A stretch of DNA of 64,000 nucleotides from positions 32,594 to 96,593 of the forward strand of contig NZ_JARJNS010000010.1 of assembly GCF_030143245.1 (NCBI RefSeq), given 5' to 3'. A program made the translations under genes and the position numbers. Numbering within the stretch: the first letter of the stretch is position 1; every line of letters starts with the position of its first letter. This document shows positions 35,464 to 45,140 of this stretch, one piece after another. The DNA is from Rhabdaerophilum sp. SD176 (GTDB lineage: Bacteria > Pseudomonadota > Alphaproteobacteria > Rhizobiales > Beijerinckiaceae). Below the pieces are notes generated by a model. The model ran no database searches and was not told the DNA's origin. It saw nothing but the letters and a program-made list of their open reading frames with translations.

Positions 35464-37211
35464 CAAACGTTGACCTTGCCGACCGGAAACACGGCACCGA
35501 GCGGCTCCCGAGATGGGGCCGGCTGCGCCACCTGCCCTGGCTCCGCATGCTGCGCATGACGTCCGGCATGGTCATTTTCGTATTCCTGACGATGCACCTC
35601 GCCAACCATGCGGTCGGCATCTTCGGTTTCGATCTTCTCAATCAAGCCCAGACGCTGCGATGGGCCATATGGATGAATCCGGTCGGCGTCGGTCTGCTCT
35701 ACACAGCCTTTGCCGTGCATATCGCGCTCGGGTTGCTGCGGCTCGTCAACCGGCGCACGCTTCGGATCCCTTTTGATGAGGCGCTGCAGATTCTCTCGGG
35801 GCTTGTCATTCCACTCCTGCTGCTGCCCCACATCATCGAAACGCGCATTGCCGGGACGTGGTTCGGAGCCAGCGGCTATTACGGCCCCGTGCTCAAGGAC
35901 CTATGGCCTTCAAAGGCCGTCTGGCAGACCGTGCTGGTCCTGATCGCGTGGGGTCATGGCGTGCTCGGCATTCACCTGGCATTTCGGCACAGGCCCTGGT
36001 ACCAGCGCCTGCTGCCCGTCGGGATCGTCGTCGCCATAGCCCTGCCGCTGCTCGCTATTGCAGGATTTGTTACCGCAGGGCGCGAGGTGCTGATCTATAT
36101 CAAGTCGATCGGCATGTCTCCTGAGACACACGCGCAGATGGCGCCGCTCCAGATGATCAGTACGACTGCCTATGCGGGGCTGGCCATCTTGTTTGCAGGC
36201 CTCGCCGCAAGCCTCAATTTCCAGTTCCTGCGCCGGAAGCTGGGCCGCAGGTTCACCTTTACCTTCAGGGGAAGAGGGCCGGTCAAGGTCCCGCAGGGTT
36301 CTTCGGTGCTCGAAGCCAGCCATATGCACGGCATTCCGCATCCGAGTGTCTGCCGGGGAAAGGGGCGATGCTCGACCTGCCGGATCCAGATCCTGTCGGA
36401 TCTTTCCGAACTGCCGGAACCGACATCGGCCGAGCGCCTTACGCTCGACAAGATCGGTGCTCCGCCGAATGTCCGCTTGGCGTGCCAGCTCCGGCCGAAG
36501 GGTGACATCACGGTCCGCATCCTCCTGCCAGTCCTCGGCGAGGGGCGAGATGTCGAGACATCCGACGAAGCCGAGCGTTGGGCCGTCGAACGGGTGGCAA
36601 CCGTGCTCGTTCTCGATATTCGCGCATTTGAAGTGCTTGTGAATTCTCAACTACCCTATGAACTCTCGGCATTGGTCAACCGCTTTTCGATCGAAATGCA
36701 ACAAGCTGTCCAAAACCACGGTGGTATGGTCGCATCGTTCTACGGCGATGGCCTGATTGCGATCTTTGATGCCGCTGACAGGCCCGAGCTTGGCGCCCGG
36801 CGAGCCATCGACTGCGCGCGTGACATGGCGCGTGTGCTCAAGATCTTGAACAAGGAAATGGGCGGAGCACTGCCTATCCCCATCCGTGCTGGTATTGGCA
36901 TCCACACAGGAAAGGTTACGTTAGCACGCATAGGTGATACGGAAAAAAATTCAATTGTCATGGCTTTTGGAAATACCGTCAATATTGCCGATGCACTTCA
37001 GCGGGCGACGAAAACCATGCTTGCGGATTGTATTGTTTCGGCTGATACGCTTTTGAATATCTCGGCAGACGTTTCAAGCTTGCGCCGGTTAGACATCGAT
37101 GTCGACCGGATTGACGAAACGATCGTCGCCTATGCCCTCACCGATTGGCGCCTGGTGCGCGCCCGTTCCCGCTCAAACCGCGAAGTTGAGATGCAGGATC
37201 AAGGACCATGA
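35460..37211 (+). CDS. cyaC: CyaC-like adenylate cyclase: diheme b membrane anchor, [2Fe-2S] domain, class III cyclase
   Basis: A 583-aa three-part protein. Residues about 35-255 form a six-helix anchor like the cytochrome b subunit of succinate dehydrogenase, with His46/50, 87, 124 and 166/172. Residues about 265-355 are a plant-type ferredoxin (C298, C304, C307, C342). Residues about 380-575 are a class III cyclase with metal Asp386 and Asp430. Sinorhizobium meliloti CyaC has this layout and responds to quinone redox state. Here the usual Lys/Asp purine-selecting pair appears as Ser426 and Asn505, and the position of the transition-state Arg is Ala512, so substrate and activity need testing. 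ATGA overlaps on both sides show tight coupling. Confidence 0.88.
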   Translation: MTNVDLADRKHGTERLPRWGRLRHLPWLRMLRMTSGMVIFVFLTMHLANHAVGIFGFDLLNQAQTLRWAIWMNPVGVGLLYTAFAVHIALGLLRLVNRRTLRIPFDEALQILSGLVIPLLLLPHIIETRIAGTWFGASGYYGPVLKDLWPSKAVWQTVLVLIAWGHGVLGIHLAFRHRPWYQRLLPVGIVVAIALPLLAIAGFVTAGREVLIYIKSIGMSPETHAQMAPLQMISTTAYAGLAILFAGLAASLNFQFLRRKLGRRFTFTFRGRGPVKVPQGSSVLEASHMHGIPHPSVCRGKGRCSTCRIQILSDLSELPEPTSAERLTLDKIGAPPNVRLACQLRPKGDITVRILLPVLGEGRDVETSDEAERWAVERVATVLVLDIRAFEVLVNSQLPYELSALVNRFSIEMQQAVQNHGGMVASFYGDGLIAIFDAADRPELGARRAIDCARDMARVLKILNKEMGGALPIPIRAGIGIHTGKVTLARIGDTEKNSIVMAFGNTVNIADALQRATKTMLADCIVSADTLLNISADVSSLRRLDIDVDRIDETIVAYALTDWRLVRARSRSNREVEMQDQGP

Positions 37212-39088
37212 CCCATGAGGGCAAACACGATCTGCTGAGAATTGAAGATCTCCGCATCGCTTTCCAGATGCAGGATCACCTGAACGAGGTTGTGAAGGGC
37301 GTGTCCCTGCGCGTGCCGATGGGCAAGACCGTTGCCCTGGTCGGTGAATCCGGCTCGGGCAAGACGGTGATTTCGCAGGCCGTCATGGGCTTGCTCTCGC
37401 GCAAGGGGATCATCACAGGGGGGCGCATCCTGTTCCGAGATCCCAAGCAGCCGGATAAAGAAATCGACCTGACACAGATCCCGCGGGATGGCCGGGTTTA
37501 CCAGTCCCTGCGTGGCGGCCGCATGGGCATGATTTTCCAGGAACCCATGTCCTCGCTGTCTCCGGTGCATTCCATTGGCAATCAGGTCGAGGAGGCCCTG
37601 ACGCTGCATCATGGCGTCCGGGGCAAGGCTGCGCGCGAGGCCACGGAGCGGATGTTCAGCCTCGTCGGTTTCCGGGACGCGGCTTGGGCCTATGATCGCT
37701 ATCCGTTCGAGCTTTCAGGGGGCCTCAGGCAAAGGGCCATGCTGGCCATGGCACTGATCTGCCGGCCGGCCCTGCTGATTGCGGATGAGCCGACTACGGC
37801 GCTGGACATGACCATCCAGGCGCAGGTCCTGAAGCTCATGAAGCAACTCCAGCAGGAATTTGGCATGGCCATCCTGCTCATCACGCATGATCTGGGCGTG
37901 GTGGCCAATCTCGCGGATGAGGTCTTTGTCATCTATCAGGGCGAAATCCTGGAAATGGGAGAGGTCGACGATATTTTCCGGCGCCCTCAGCACCCTTACC
38001 TCAAGGCATTGCTGAAGGCCTCTCCCTCGTTTGACATGGCGCCCGGAGAACGCCTCGTGACCTTACGCGAGGTGCCCGCGCTTCCCCCCAGCAGGAAACT
38101 CCGGGAGGTTCCGCGGGACCAGCCGATCCTCGAAGTCCGGGACCTGAACAAGACCTATCGCCAATCCGGCACACTTTCGCTGTTTGGTCGCGGCGGCAGC
38201 GCCGTGCGGGCCGTCGATAATGTCAGCTTCGACATCCGCGCGGGCGAGTGCTTCGGCCTTGTGGGCGAGAGCGGCTCCGGAAAGACCACGGTCGGGCATT
38301 TGATCATGCGGTCGCGCGCCGCGGATTCCGGGCAGATCATGTTCCATGGTCCAACCGGCCCGATCGATGTGCTGGGGCTGGACAGCGGGGAGTTGCGTCG
38401 CTTTCGGCCCAATGTCCAGATGATCTTCCAGGACCCCGTCTCCTCGCTTTCGCCGCGCATGACTGTTCTCGATATCCTGCGCGAACCCATGATCATCCAG
38501 GGTGATCTGGGGCCTGAGCAGCAGCGCAACCGTGCTGCCGAACTCATGCAACTGGTCGGGCTGGATCCCCGGTTCCTGAATCGGTATCCCCACAGCTTTT
38601 CCGGGGGGCAACGCCAGCGTATCGGGATTGCAAGGGCCTTGGCTCTGGAACCGCAGGTCATCATCTGCGACGAGCCGGTTTCTGCGCTCGATGTATCCGT
38701 GCAGGCGCAAGTCCTCAATCTTCTCAAAGATTTGCAACAATCGCTCGGTCTGACCTACCTTTTCGTTTCCCATAACCTGGCTGTGGTTCATTACATGGCC
38801 AGCCGCATCGCCGTCATGGCGCGCGGGCGGATCGTCGAGCTGGCCACGCGCGATCAACTTTTCCGGGCACCGAGGCACCCCTACACGCAGGCGTTGCTGG
38901 CCGCCGTGCCTTATGCCGATCTTGATCGGCCACTGGATCTCCAGGCACTGGAACTCACCAGCGCCTCCGATCCGAGCCGATGGCCAGGCCATTTTTCGGG
39001 GCCGGGGCTTGAAATGGTCGAGGTTGAAGCCGGTCACAGGGTTCTGATGCGCATCGAGGGCATTGGCGCCAAGGGGGAGGCTGCCTGA
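37208..39088 (+). CDS. Dpp/Opp-type ABC importer ATPase, two fused ATP-binding domains (DppD-DppF)
   Basis: A 626-aa cytoplasmic ATPase. Domain 1 (about 8-270) has Walker [10 protein letters not shown], signature [15 protein letters not shown] and Walker [13 protein letters not shown]. Domain 2 (about 310-600) has [24 protein letters not shown] and [12 protein letters not shown]; each ends with the oligopeptide-transporter C-terminal extension. Both sites look catalytic, in contrast to the first gene of this operon. Fusion of the two ATPases is common in rhizobial Yej/Opp systems. It overlaps the cyclase gene by 4 bp and the binding-protein gene by 1 bp. Confidence 0.95.
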   Translation: MTHEGKHDLLRIEDLRIAFQMQDHLNEVVKGVSLRVPMGKTVALVGESGSGKTVISQAVMGLLSRKGIITGGRILFRDPKQPDKEIDLTQIPRDGRVYQSLRGGRMGMIFQEPMSSLSPVHSIGNQVEEALTLHHGVRGKAAREATERMFSLVGFRDAAWAYDRYPFELSGGLRQRAMLAMALICRPALLIADEPTTALDMTIQAQVLKLMKQLQQEFGMAILLITHDLGVVANLADEVFVIYQGEILEMGEVDDIFRRPQHPYLKALLKASPSFDMAPGERLVTLREVPALPPSRKLREVPRDQPILEVRDLNKTYRQSGTLSLFGRGGSAVRAVDNVSFDIRAGECFGLVGESGSGKTTVGHLIMRSRAADSGQIMFHGPTGPIDVLGLDSGELRRFRPNVQMIFQDPVSSLSPRMTVLDILREPMIIQGDLGPEQQRNRAAELMQLVGLDPRFLNRYPHSFSGGQRQRIGIARALALEPQVIICDEPVSALDVSVQAQVLNLLKDLQQSLGLTYLFVSHNLAVVHYMASRIAVMARGRIVELATRDQLFRAPRHPYTQALLAAVPYADLDRPLDLQALELTSASDPSRWPGHFSGPGLEMVEVEAGHRVLMRIEGIGAKGEAA

Positions 39089-41016
39089 TGATGATCTTCC
39101 GTGCTGCCCATGCGGTTGCATTCATTGTGGCGCTCTTCGCCGGTGGCAATGCCCTTGCACAGGGTGTCGGCACACTTGAGGAGATCCCTTTCCTGGCCGG
39201 GCGTGTGAAGGCCGGAGAGCTTCCACGCATGGCGGACCGCCTGCCGGGTCAGCCGCGCATCATCCCGCTCTCGAAAATGGGGCGGCAGTCCGGGCGCTAT
39301 GGGGGCACCATCCGGATGCTGATGGGGGATCAGCGCGATATCCGCTTTGTCACGGTCTATGGCTATGCTCGCCTTGTCGGATTCGATGAAGAGGGCAAAC
39401 TGCGGCCCGATATTCTCGCCTCCTACGAGAGTGAGGGGGATCGGATCTTTACCCTACGGTTGCGGCCCGGCCATCGCTGGTCTGATGGGCACCCTTTGAC
39501 CGCAGAGGATTTTCGATACTGGTGGGATGACGTGGCGAACAACAAGCGATTGTCGCGCTCCGGGCTCCCGCCTGCCTTGCTTGCGGAAGGCAAACCTCCC
39601 CAATTCCGGGTCATTGATCCGCAGACTGTCCAGTATACATGGGCGGCTCCCAACCCGAAATTCTTGCCTGCGCTTGCGAGCGCGCAAGCACAAACGCTGT
39701 TCATGCCCGCCCATTACATGAAGCAGTTTCACGAGAAATACGCTGACAAGACGGCGCTTGCCGGTGCCGTGGCCAAGGCCCGCGTCCGCGACTGGGGCGC
39801 ATTGCATGAACGTCGATCGCGTGCCTATCGACCGGAAAACCCGGACCTTCCGGTCCTCGATCCCTGGGTCAATACGATCGCGCCACCTGCGGAACGCTTT
39901 GTCTTTGTCCGGAATCCGTTTTTTCACCGTGTCGATGAACATGGGCAGCAATTGCCCTATGTGGATCGGATCGAGATGTCGATCGGCTCCGGCGCCCTGA
40001 TCCCGGCCAAGGTGGCTTCTGCTGAAAGCGATCTCCAGGCGCGTTATATCCGGTTTGACAACTATACATTCCTGAAAGCGCACGATAAGCGCCATAACTA
40101 TCGAGTATTGCTCTGGGATCAAGGCTCGGGATCGCAGATTACCTTGCGGCCCAATCTCAATTCCAATGATCCCGTCCTGCGAGACTTGTTCCGCGATGTC
40201 CGCTTTCGTCGCGCCCTGTCGCTTGGCATAAACCGGAAAGATATCATCCAGGTGATTTATTACGGGCTCGGCACCGCAGCCGGAAATTCAGTTCTCCCGG
40301 GAAGCGCGCTGTACACCGAAAAGGCCGCGCATGCCTGGACAGGCCATGATCCGGGCGAAGCCAACAGACTTCTGGACGAGATCGGGCTTGTCCGGCGCAA
40401 TGCCGAAGGCATTCGGCTCCTTCCGGATGGTCGTCCGGCGTTCCTGACCATTGAAACCGCTGGCGAAAGCTCCGAGGAGACCGACGTCTTGTCCCTGGTG
40501 GCCGAAGATCTTCGGCGGGTGGGCCTGCGCATCTTCATCCGATCGACGCAGCGTGATGTGTTCCGGCGTCGTGCCATTGCCGGCCAGAACGAGATCTCGG
40601 TCTGGCAGGGCATGGACAATGCGACGCCAAGTGCCGATCACGAGCCGGAAGAGATCGCACCCAGCAGTGCCCAGCAGCTGGAATGGCCGCTTTGGGGGCA
40701 GCATATGGCAACATCAGGGAAAGAAGGCGAGGCCCCGGCCCTTCCGGCTGCCCGGCGCCTGGCCGAGTTGCACAAGGCGTGGTCGCGCTCCACAGATTAT
40801 GCCCAGCGGGAGAAAATCTGGAAGGAAATGCTTGATCTGCATGCAGACCAGGTTTTCACAATTGGCATTGTCAACAGGACCAAGCAGCCCATCGTTGTAT
40901 CTAATGACCTCAAGAATTTTCCGGATCATGGTATTTACAGCTTTGAGCCTCGTTCCTTCTTCGGTGCCTATTTTATTGATACCCTTTTCTGGGCTTCAGA
41001 GGAGCGTCGGAAATAA
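39088..41016 (+). CDS. ABC importer solute-binding protein, family 5 (peptide/opine type)
   Basis: A 642-aa periplasmic protein with signal peptide ending FAGGNALAQG. It is a family 5 binding protein: RPDILASYESEGDRIFTLRLRPGHRWSDGHPLTAEDF-type features (conserved RLRPGHRWSDG and TAEDFRYWW), VRFRRALSLGINRKDI near residue 370, and a C-terminal lobe. The insertions and the motif GQQLPYVDRIEM match large rhizobial members rather than E. coli DppA. Ligands of relatives include peptides, muropeptides and opines; the one here is unknown. Start and stop overlap the neighbouring genes by single bases. Confidence 0.92.
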   Translation: MMIFRAAHAVAFIVALFAGGNALAQGVGTLEEIPFLAGRVKAGELPRMADRLPGQPRIIPLSKMGRQSGRYGGTIRMLMGDQRDIRFVTVYGYARLVGFDEEGKLRPDILASYESEGDRIFTLRLRPGHRWSDGHPLTAEDFRYWWDDVANNKRLSRSGLPPALLAEGKPPQFRVIDPQTVQYTWAAPNPKFLPALASAQAQTLFMPAHYMKQFHEKYADKTALAGAVAKARVRDWGALHERRSRAYRPENPDLPVLDPWVNTIAPPAERFVFVRNPFFHRVDEHGQQLPYVDRIEMSIGSGALIPAKVASAESDLQARYIRFDNYTFLKAHDKRHNYRVLLWDQGSGSQITLRPNLNSNDPVLRDLFRDVRFRRALSLGINRKDIIQVIYYGLGTAAGNSVLPGSALYTEKAAHAWTGHDPGEANRLLDEIGLVRRNAEGIRLLPDGRPAFLTIETAGESSEETDVLSLVAEDLRRVGLRIFIRSTQRDVFRRRAIAGQNEISVWQGMDNATPSADHEPEEIAPSSAQQLEWPLWGQHMATSGKEGEAPALPAARRLAELHKAWSRSTDYAQREKIWKEMLDLHADQVFTIGIVNRTKQPIVVSNDLKNFPDHGIYSFEPRSFFGAYFIDTLFWASEERRK

Positions 41017-42014
41017 TGTTCACTTTCTTGGCCCGCCGGATATTGATCATGATTCCAACGCTGTTCATCACCAGCGTATTGATTTTCACGATCATGAAGC
41101 TGCCCCCAACTGATTATTTCGAAACCTATGTTGCGGAGTTACAGGCTCAAGGGGAAAAGGCCGACCTCGGCCGCGTTGAGTTTCTCCGCAAAGAATATGG
41201 CCTCGATCAGCCGGCGACTACGCAGTATGTGCGCTGGATCACCGGATTTTTCAAAGGGGACTTCGGTTATTCATTCGAATACGATCGGCCGGTGAGTGAT
41301 ATCGTTGGCGAGAGGTTAGCGCTCACAATTCTTGTTTCATTCTTGACCATTATCTTGACGTGGGTCATTGCGTTTCCGATTGGAATTTATTCAGCAACCC
41401 ATCAATACAGCATTGGTGATTATGGGCTTACGTTTCTCGGTCTATTAGGCATTGCGATTCCGCATTTTTTGCTTGCTCTGGTCACTATGTATTTCGCGAA
41501 CGTCTGGTTCGGTCTTTCCATCGGCGGGTTGATGGACCCGAAATACTTTAACCAGCCCATGAGTTGGGAAAAGGCCCAGTCGATCCTGTCCCATATCTGG
41601 ATTCCGGTTCTGATCATTGGCGCTGGCGGTACTGGCAGCATGATCCGGAAGATCCGCGCCAATTTGCTCGACGAGCTGCAAAAACAATACGTTGTGACGG
41701 CAAGAGCCAAAGGATTGCCGCCCGGCCGAGCTCTCAGGAAGTATCCGCTCCGGATGTCATTGAATTTCTTTGTCTCCCATATCGGTGATATCCTGCCGAC
41801 GCTTGTCTCGGGAGCCGAGCTTACCGCCGTCGTGCTTTCTCTGCAGACGACGGGGCCGCTTCTCATCCGCGCATTGCAGAGCCAGGATATGTTTCTGGCG
41901 GGATCATTCCTGATGTTTCTTGCATTGCTGACGGTTATCGGCGTGCTGATCTCGGACATTCTCCTGGCGCTGCTCGATCCCCGCGTTCGCCTGCAGGGGG
42001 GGAGCACGCGATGA
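41016..42014 (+). CDS. ABC importer permease 1 (DppB type)
   Basis: A 332-aa membrane protein with six helices. It opens with LARRILIMIPTLFITSVLIF and has the DppB-like KADLGRVEFLRKEYGLDQP loop and the cytoplasmic coupling motif (EAA-like) around VVTARAKGLPPGRALRKY, and ends in a TM helix. It pairs with the next permease. Codon use in 41.0-41.5 kb is richer in A and T than in the flanking regions. Stop and start overlap the binding-protein gene by 1 bp (TAATG). Confidence 0.94.
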   Translation: MFTFLARRILIMIPTLFITSVLIFTIMKLPPTDYFETYVAELQAQGEKADLGRVEFLRKEYGLDQPATTQYVRWITGFFKGDFGYSFEYDRPVSDIVGERLALTILVSFLTIILTWVIAFPIGIYSATHQYSIGDYGLTFLGLLGIAIPHFLLALVTMYFANVWFGLSIGGLMDPKYFNQPMSWEKAQSILSHIWIPVLIIGAGGTGSMIRKIRANLLDELQKQYVVTARAKGLPPGRALRKYPLRMSLNFFVSHIGDILPTLVSGAELTAVVLSLQTTGPLLIRALQSQDMFLAGSFLMFLALLTVIGVLISDILLALLDPRVRLQGGSTR

Positions 42015-43195
42015 CACTGACCTTGCGCCATCTTCCTTCGTCTGGCGGTCGTTTGCCGCATCAGATTTCTGGCGAGCCCTTCGACCCGAAGTCAGCGGAA
42101 AAACTGAGCGACGCCCAGAAGGAGGTCTATCTCGCTTCGCAATTCACGCTGATGTGGTGGAAGTTCAAGCGCCACAAGCTGGCGGTGGTCTCCGGAATTG
42201 TTCTGCTTGCCATCTATCTTCTTGCTGCATTCGCGGAGTTTGTTGCGCCTTACAATTATGAGCAGCGACATTCAGATTTCATCCGGATGCCGCCGCAATC
42301 GATCCATTTCTTTCATGACTCGCAATTTGTTGGACCTTTTACGTATGGAACGAACTATAATCTGAACATGGAAAACTTGAAGCGTGAGTATACTGAAGAC
42401 CATAGTCGCGTCATTCCGTTACGCTTTTTCTGTCGAGGCGAAGAGTACAAATTCTGGGGAATGTTTTACGCCGACCGCCATCTTGTCTGCGCTGGCGAGG
42501 GCGGAACCATGTTCCTTCTGGGAACAGACAGGCTCGGGCGGGATGTGCTTTCGCGAATTCTGATCGGTGCCCGGATTTCCATGACGATTGGCTTGATCGG
42601 CATCACGATCAGTTTTGTGCTGGGGATCATCATCGGGGGGCTGGCCGGATATTATGGTGGCCTGCTTGATTTGCTGGTGCAAAGAGCGATCGAGATCATC
42701 CAGTCGCTGCCGCATATTCCGATCTGGCTTGCGCTTGCATCGATCATGCCGGCGCATTGGAGCCCCATTCTGGTCTATATCAGCATCACCGTTATCCTGG
42801 GCCTGATGGACTGGACCGGGCTTGCGCGCTCCGTGCGTTCCAAGCTCCTCTCGCTACGGGAGGAAGACTATGTTGTGGCTGCACAATTGATGGGGGCCCG
42901 CACGCCAAGGATTGTGTTTCTGCACCTGGTTCCGGGCTTCATGAGTCACCTGATTGCATCGGCAACCATCACGATCCCGACCATGATCCTCGGCGAGACC
43001 GCGCTGAGCTTTCTTGGCCTTGGCCTGCGGCCTCCGATCACATCCTGGGGCGTGATGCTGAGTGAAGCGCAGAACATCAACGTCGTGGCGCTTTATCCTT
43101 GGCTTATTGCGCCGGTATTCCCGGTGATTATCGTGATCCTGGCGTTCAACTTCCTGGGCGATGGATTGAGAGACGCTGCAGATCCCTATCATTGA
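42011..43195 (+). CDS. ABC importer permease 2 (DppC type) with periplasmic insertion
   Basis: A 394-aa protein, longer than DppC (about 300). A roughly 90-residue insertion lies between helix 1 and the conserved LLGTDRLGRDVLSRILIGARIS block. The EAA loop is at VVAAQLMGARTPRIVFLHLVPG and the end LSFLGLGLRPPITSWGVML is classical. The insertion is shared with other rhizobial peptide/opine transporters and may contact the large binding protein. It is the last gene of the operon and converges, 7 bp away, with the glycosyltransferase-deacetylase gene. Confidence 0.94.
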   Translation: MTLTLRHLPSSGGRLPHQISGEPFDPKSAEKLSDAQKEVYLASQFTLMWWKFKRHKLAVVSGIVLLAIYLLAAFAEFVAPYNYEQRHSDFIRMPPQSIHFFHDSQFVGPFTYGTNYNLNMENLKREYTEDHSRVIPLRFFCRGEEYKFWGMFYADRHLVCAGEGGTMFLLGTDRLGRDVLSRILIGARISMTIGLIGITISFVLGIIIGGLAGYYGGLLDLLVQRAIEIIQSLPHIPIWLALASIMPAHWSPILVYISITVILGLMDWTGLARSVRSKLLSLREEDYVVAAQLMGARTPRIVFLHLVPGFMSHLIASATITIPTMILGETALSFLGLGLRPPITSWGVMLSEAQNINVVALYPWLIAPVFPVIIVILAFNFLGDGLRDAADPYH

Positions 43196-43202
43196 GGGTG
43201 CT

Positions 43203-45140
43203 TCAATCGCCCCGTCCCGGTGCAAAGACCTGCGAGGCGGAAAGGAAGTCAACCTGGGGGCAGGATTTCAGTCTTCCGACCAGTTGGTCGAGAAACGCAT
43301 GGATCCAGCCATCATGCTGAAGGTGGTGGGTGAGGACGCCAATCGGCGGCAATGCGATATCCGTCCGGGCCAGATGGGCCTCGATCAGTCCACAGGCTTC
43401 CGTCAGGAGATCGACACGCGGGCGAAGGCCGCGGTTGCCGCGCCAGTCGATCGGATCCCAATGCGTGTTCCGGACCACAAGGTTGGAAGGGGCCGTCGCT
43501 GTATTGGCCGTGCCGAAGGTCGAGAGCCCGGACAAGCCAAGGGCTGGCAGGCGTTCGGCCACGGCGGGTGATATCCTGTTCCAGGGCGGAACGAAGACCG
43601 GCAAGGCTTGGCCGCCGAACATATCCTCCAGCCGCTCGCGGCCCAACCGGATCTCGCGCTCCATTTCCGCAAGGCTGCGATGGCCCCCAAACTCGGCTGA
43701 TTTTTCGCCGCGGGGTGAATGATTGGCATGCGAATAGCCGTGCTGAAGAACCTCCAAGCGGGGATGCTGAACCAGCAAGGCCTGGAGACTGGTCGCGGTT
43801 CCGGCGGGAATGACAGCCAGCGCACCCGGAATGTTGCGGTTCTCCAGCAAGGTCAGAAACCTTCTCAAGGCTGGCACATCCGCTGTCGCATCATCGTCGC
43901 GGATCCAGAAGGACAGCCGACGACCCAACGCCACGCTGCTTTCGAGCAGACGATCCAGTCTTTTCCAGGCATCGAGGATCGCCCGCCTCTCGGCATCGAA
44001 CCTTCCGATTGCCGTCGCGGCACGCTCTCCACCGTCGAGGCTGAAACTCGACCAGTCCGGAGGAGGGGCCGCAAGCGTTTCCCGGACCGCCGATACGAGG
44101 GCAGGGCCAGAAAGGTCAGTTTCCCGAACGACCTGCGCCAGACCCGCGGCCTGGAGCGCTTCGGCACGAATGGTTTGTTCCTGCTCGGATCCGGCCGAAA
44201 ACGGAACCAGGATCGCGCGCGTGCCGGCTGCAGCCAGGTCAAGAACCGTATTGTACCCCGCCTGCGAAATGGAAAGCGCCGCGCCGACGAGCAATTGAGG
44301 AAAATCCGGACGGGCACGCTCCACGAGCGCGTTGGCCGGCGCCATCGAGTGGAGCGCACCAAAGGCTTCCTCGGCAATGGCATGGCTGACCAGCACATGG
44401 AACGACTCGCCGGGAAGCAGGGCCGCCGCCTCGATCGCTGACCGGTTGAGGGCCATGCCCGCATCCGAGCCGCCGGCCGAAACGAGGATGCTTGCCTGGG
44501 CAGCATGTTGCAGCGTGGCTCGCTGCGAGCGAGTCTCATCGCGCAGGTAGCCGACATAGGTGATCATTCTCGCGAGGCTGGCATCAACGGGCCAGGAACG
44601 TTCGAGGGGCATCCGGGGCGTGCCGTGGATGATGACAGCATCATAGCGCGCCAGCCGATCCAGAACCTCGACGGAGCGACCGGGCTTTGAAGGCGGGTTC
44701 AGCACATCGCGGATAGAACAGATCATGGCCGGTGGTTCAGGCAAGGTCGAGGCTTCCTCGATCAGCGCCTCGTATTCTGATGCAAGCGCCCGACGACCGA
44801 AGGGGTAGAGCTCGGTAACAAGGACATCCGGCCGGACCGACAAAATTGTTGAGCGCGAGATCTCTGCCCGTTCGTTTCGGATCTTGGCCGTGACCGGTTG
44901 CCCGCTGTCATCCAGCAACACCGAGAAGTCACCGTTCCGGCAATGCACCGGGGGCATCTGGATGAGCGAAAGGCCCGAAACATCGATGTTCGGGACCGGC
45001 CTGCCGCCGGAAAGCAGGGTGACCTGCCAACCGGCATGGTTCAGCGCCTTGCCCAGCGCAACCATGCGCGCGAAATGGCCGACACCAAGCAGATGGGTCA
45101 CAGCCAGGATGATCTTGCGTTGCGGCTCTGTCATGGCCAT
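43203..45140 (-). CDS. Fusion of GT-B glycosyltransferase and polysaccharide deacetylase
   Basis: A 645-aa two-domain protein. Residues 1 to about 370 are a GT28/MurG-like glycosyltransferase (THLLGVGHFARMVALGKAL; donor-site region ALSISQAGYNTVLDLAAAG). Residues about 405-640 are a NodB-like deacetylase with WIRDDDA (motif 1), HGYSHANHS (motif 2), FVPPWNRIS (motif 3) and a late THHLQHDG. One polypeptide may therefore add and then deacetylate an N-acetylated sugar. GGAG lies upstream of the start. It is the last gene of a four-glycosyltransferase operon; its start directly follows the stop of the gene before. Confidence 0.88.
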   Translation of the reverse strand: MAMTEPQRKIILAVTHLLGVGHFARMVALGKALNHAGWQVTLLSGGRPVPNIDVSGLSLIQMPPVHCRNGDFSVLLDDSGQPVTAKIRNERAEISRSTILSVRPDVLVTELYPFGRRALASEYEALIEEASTLPEPPAMICSIRDVLNPPSKPGRSVEVLDRLARYDAVIIHGTPRMPLERSWPVDASLARMITYVGYLRDETRSQRATLQHAAQASILVSAGGSDAGMALNRSAIEAAALLPGESFHVLVSHAIAEEAFGALHSMAPANALVERARPDFPQLLVGAALSISQAGYNTVLDLAAAGTRAILVPFSAGSEQEQTIRAEALQAAGLAQVVRETDLSGPALVSAVRETLAAPPPDWSSFSLDGGERAATAIGRFDAERRAILDAWKRLDRLLESSVALGRRLSFWIRDDDATADVPALRRFLTLLENRNIPGALAVIPAGTATSLQALLVQHPRLEVLQHGYSHANHSPRGEKSAEFGGHRSLAEMEREIRLGRERLEDMFGGQALPVFVPPWNRISPAVAERLPALGLSGLSTFGTANTATAPSNLVVRNTHWDPIDWRGNRGLRPRVDLLTEACGLIEAHLARTDIALPPIGVLTHHLQHDGWIHAFLDQLVGRLKSCPQVDFLSASQVFAPGRGD

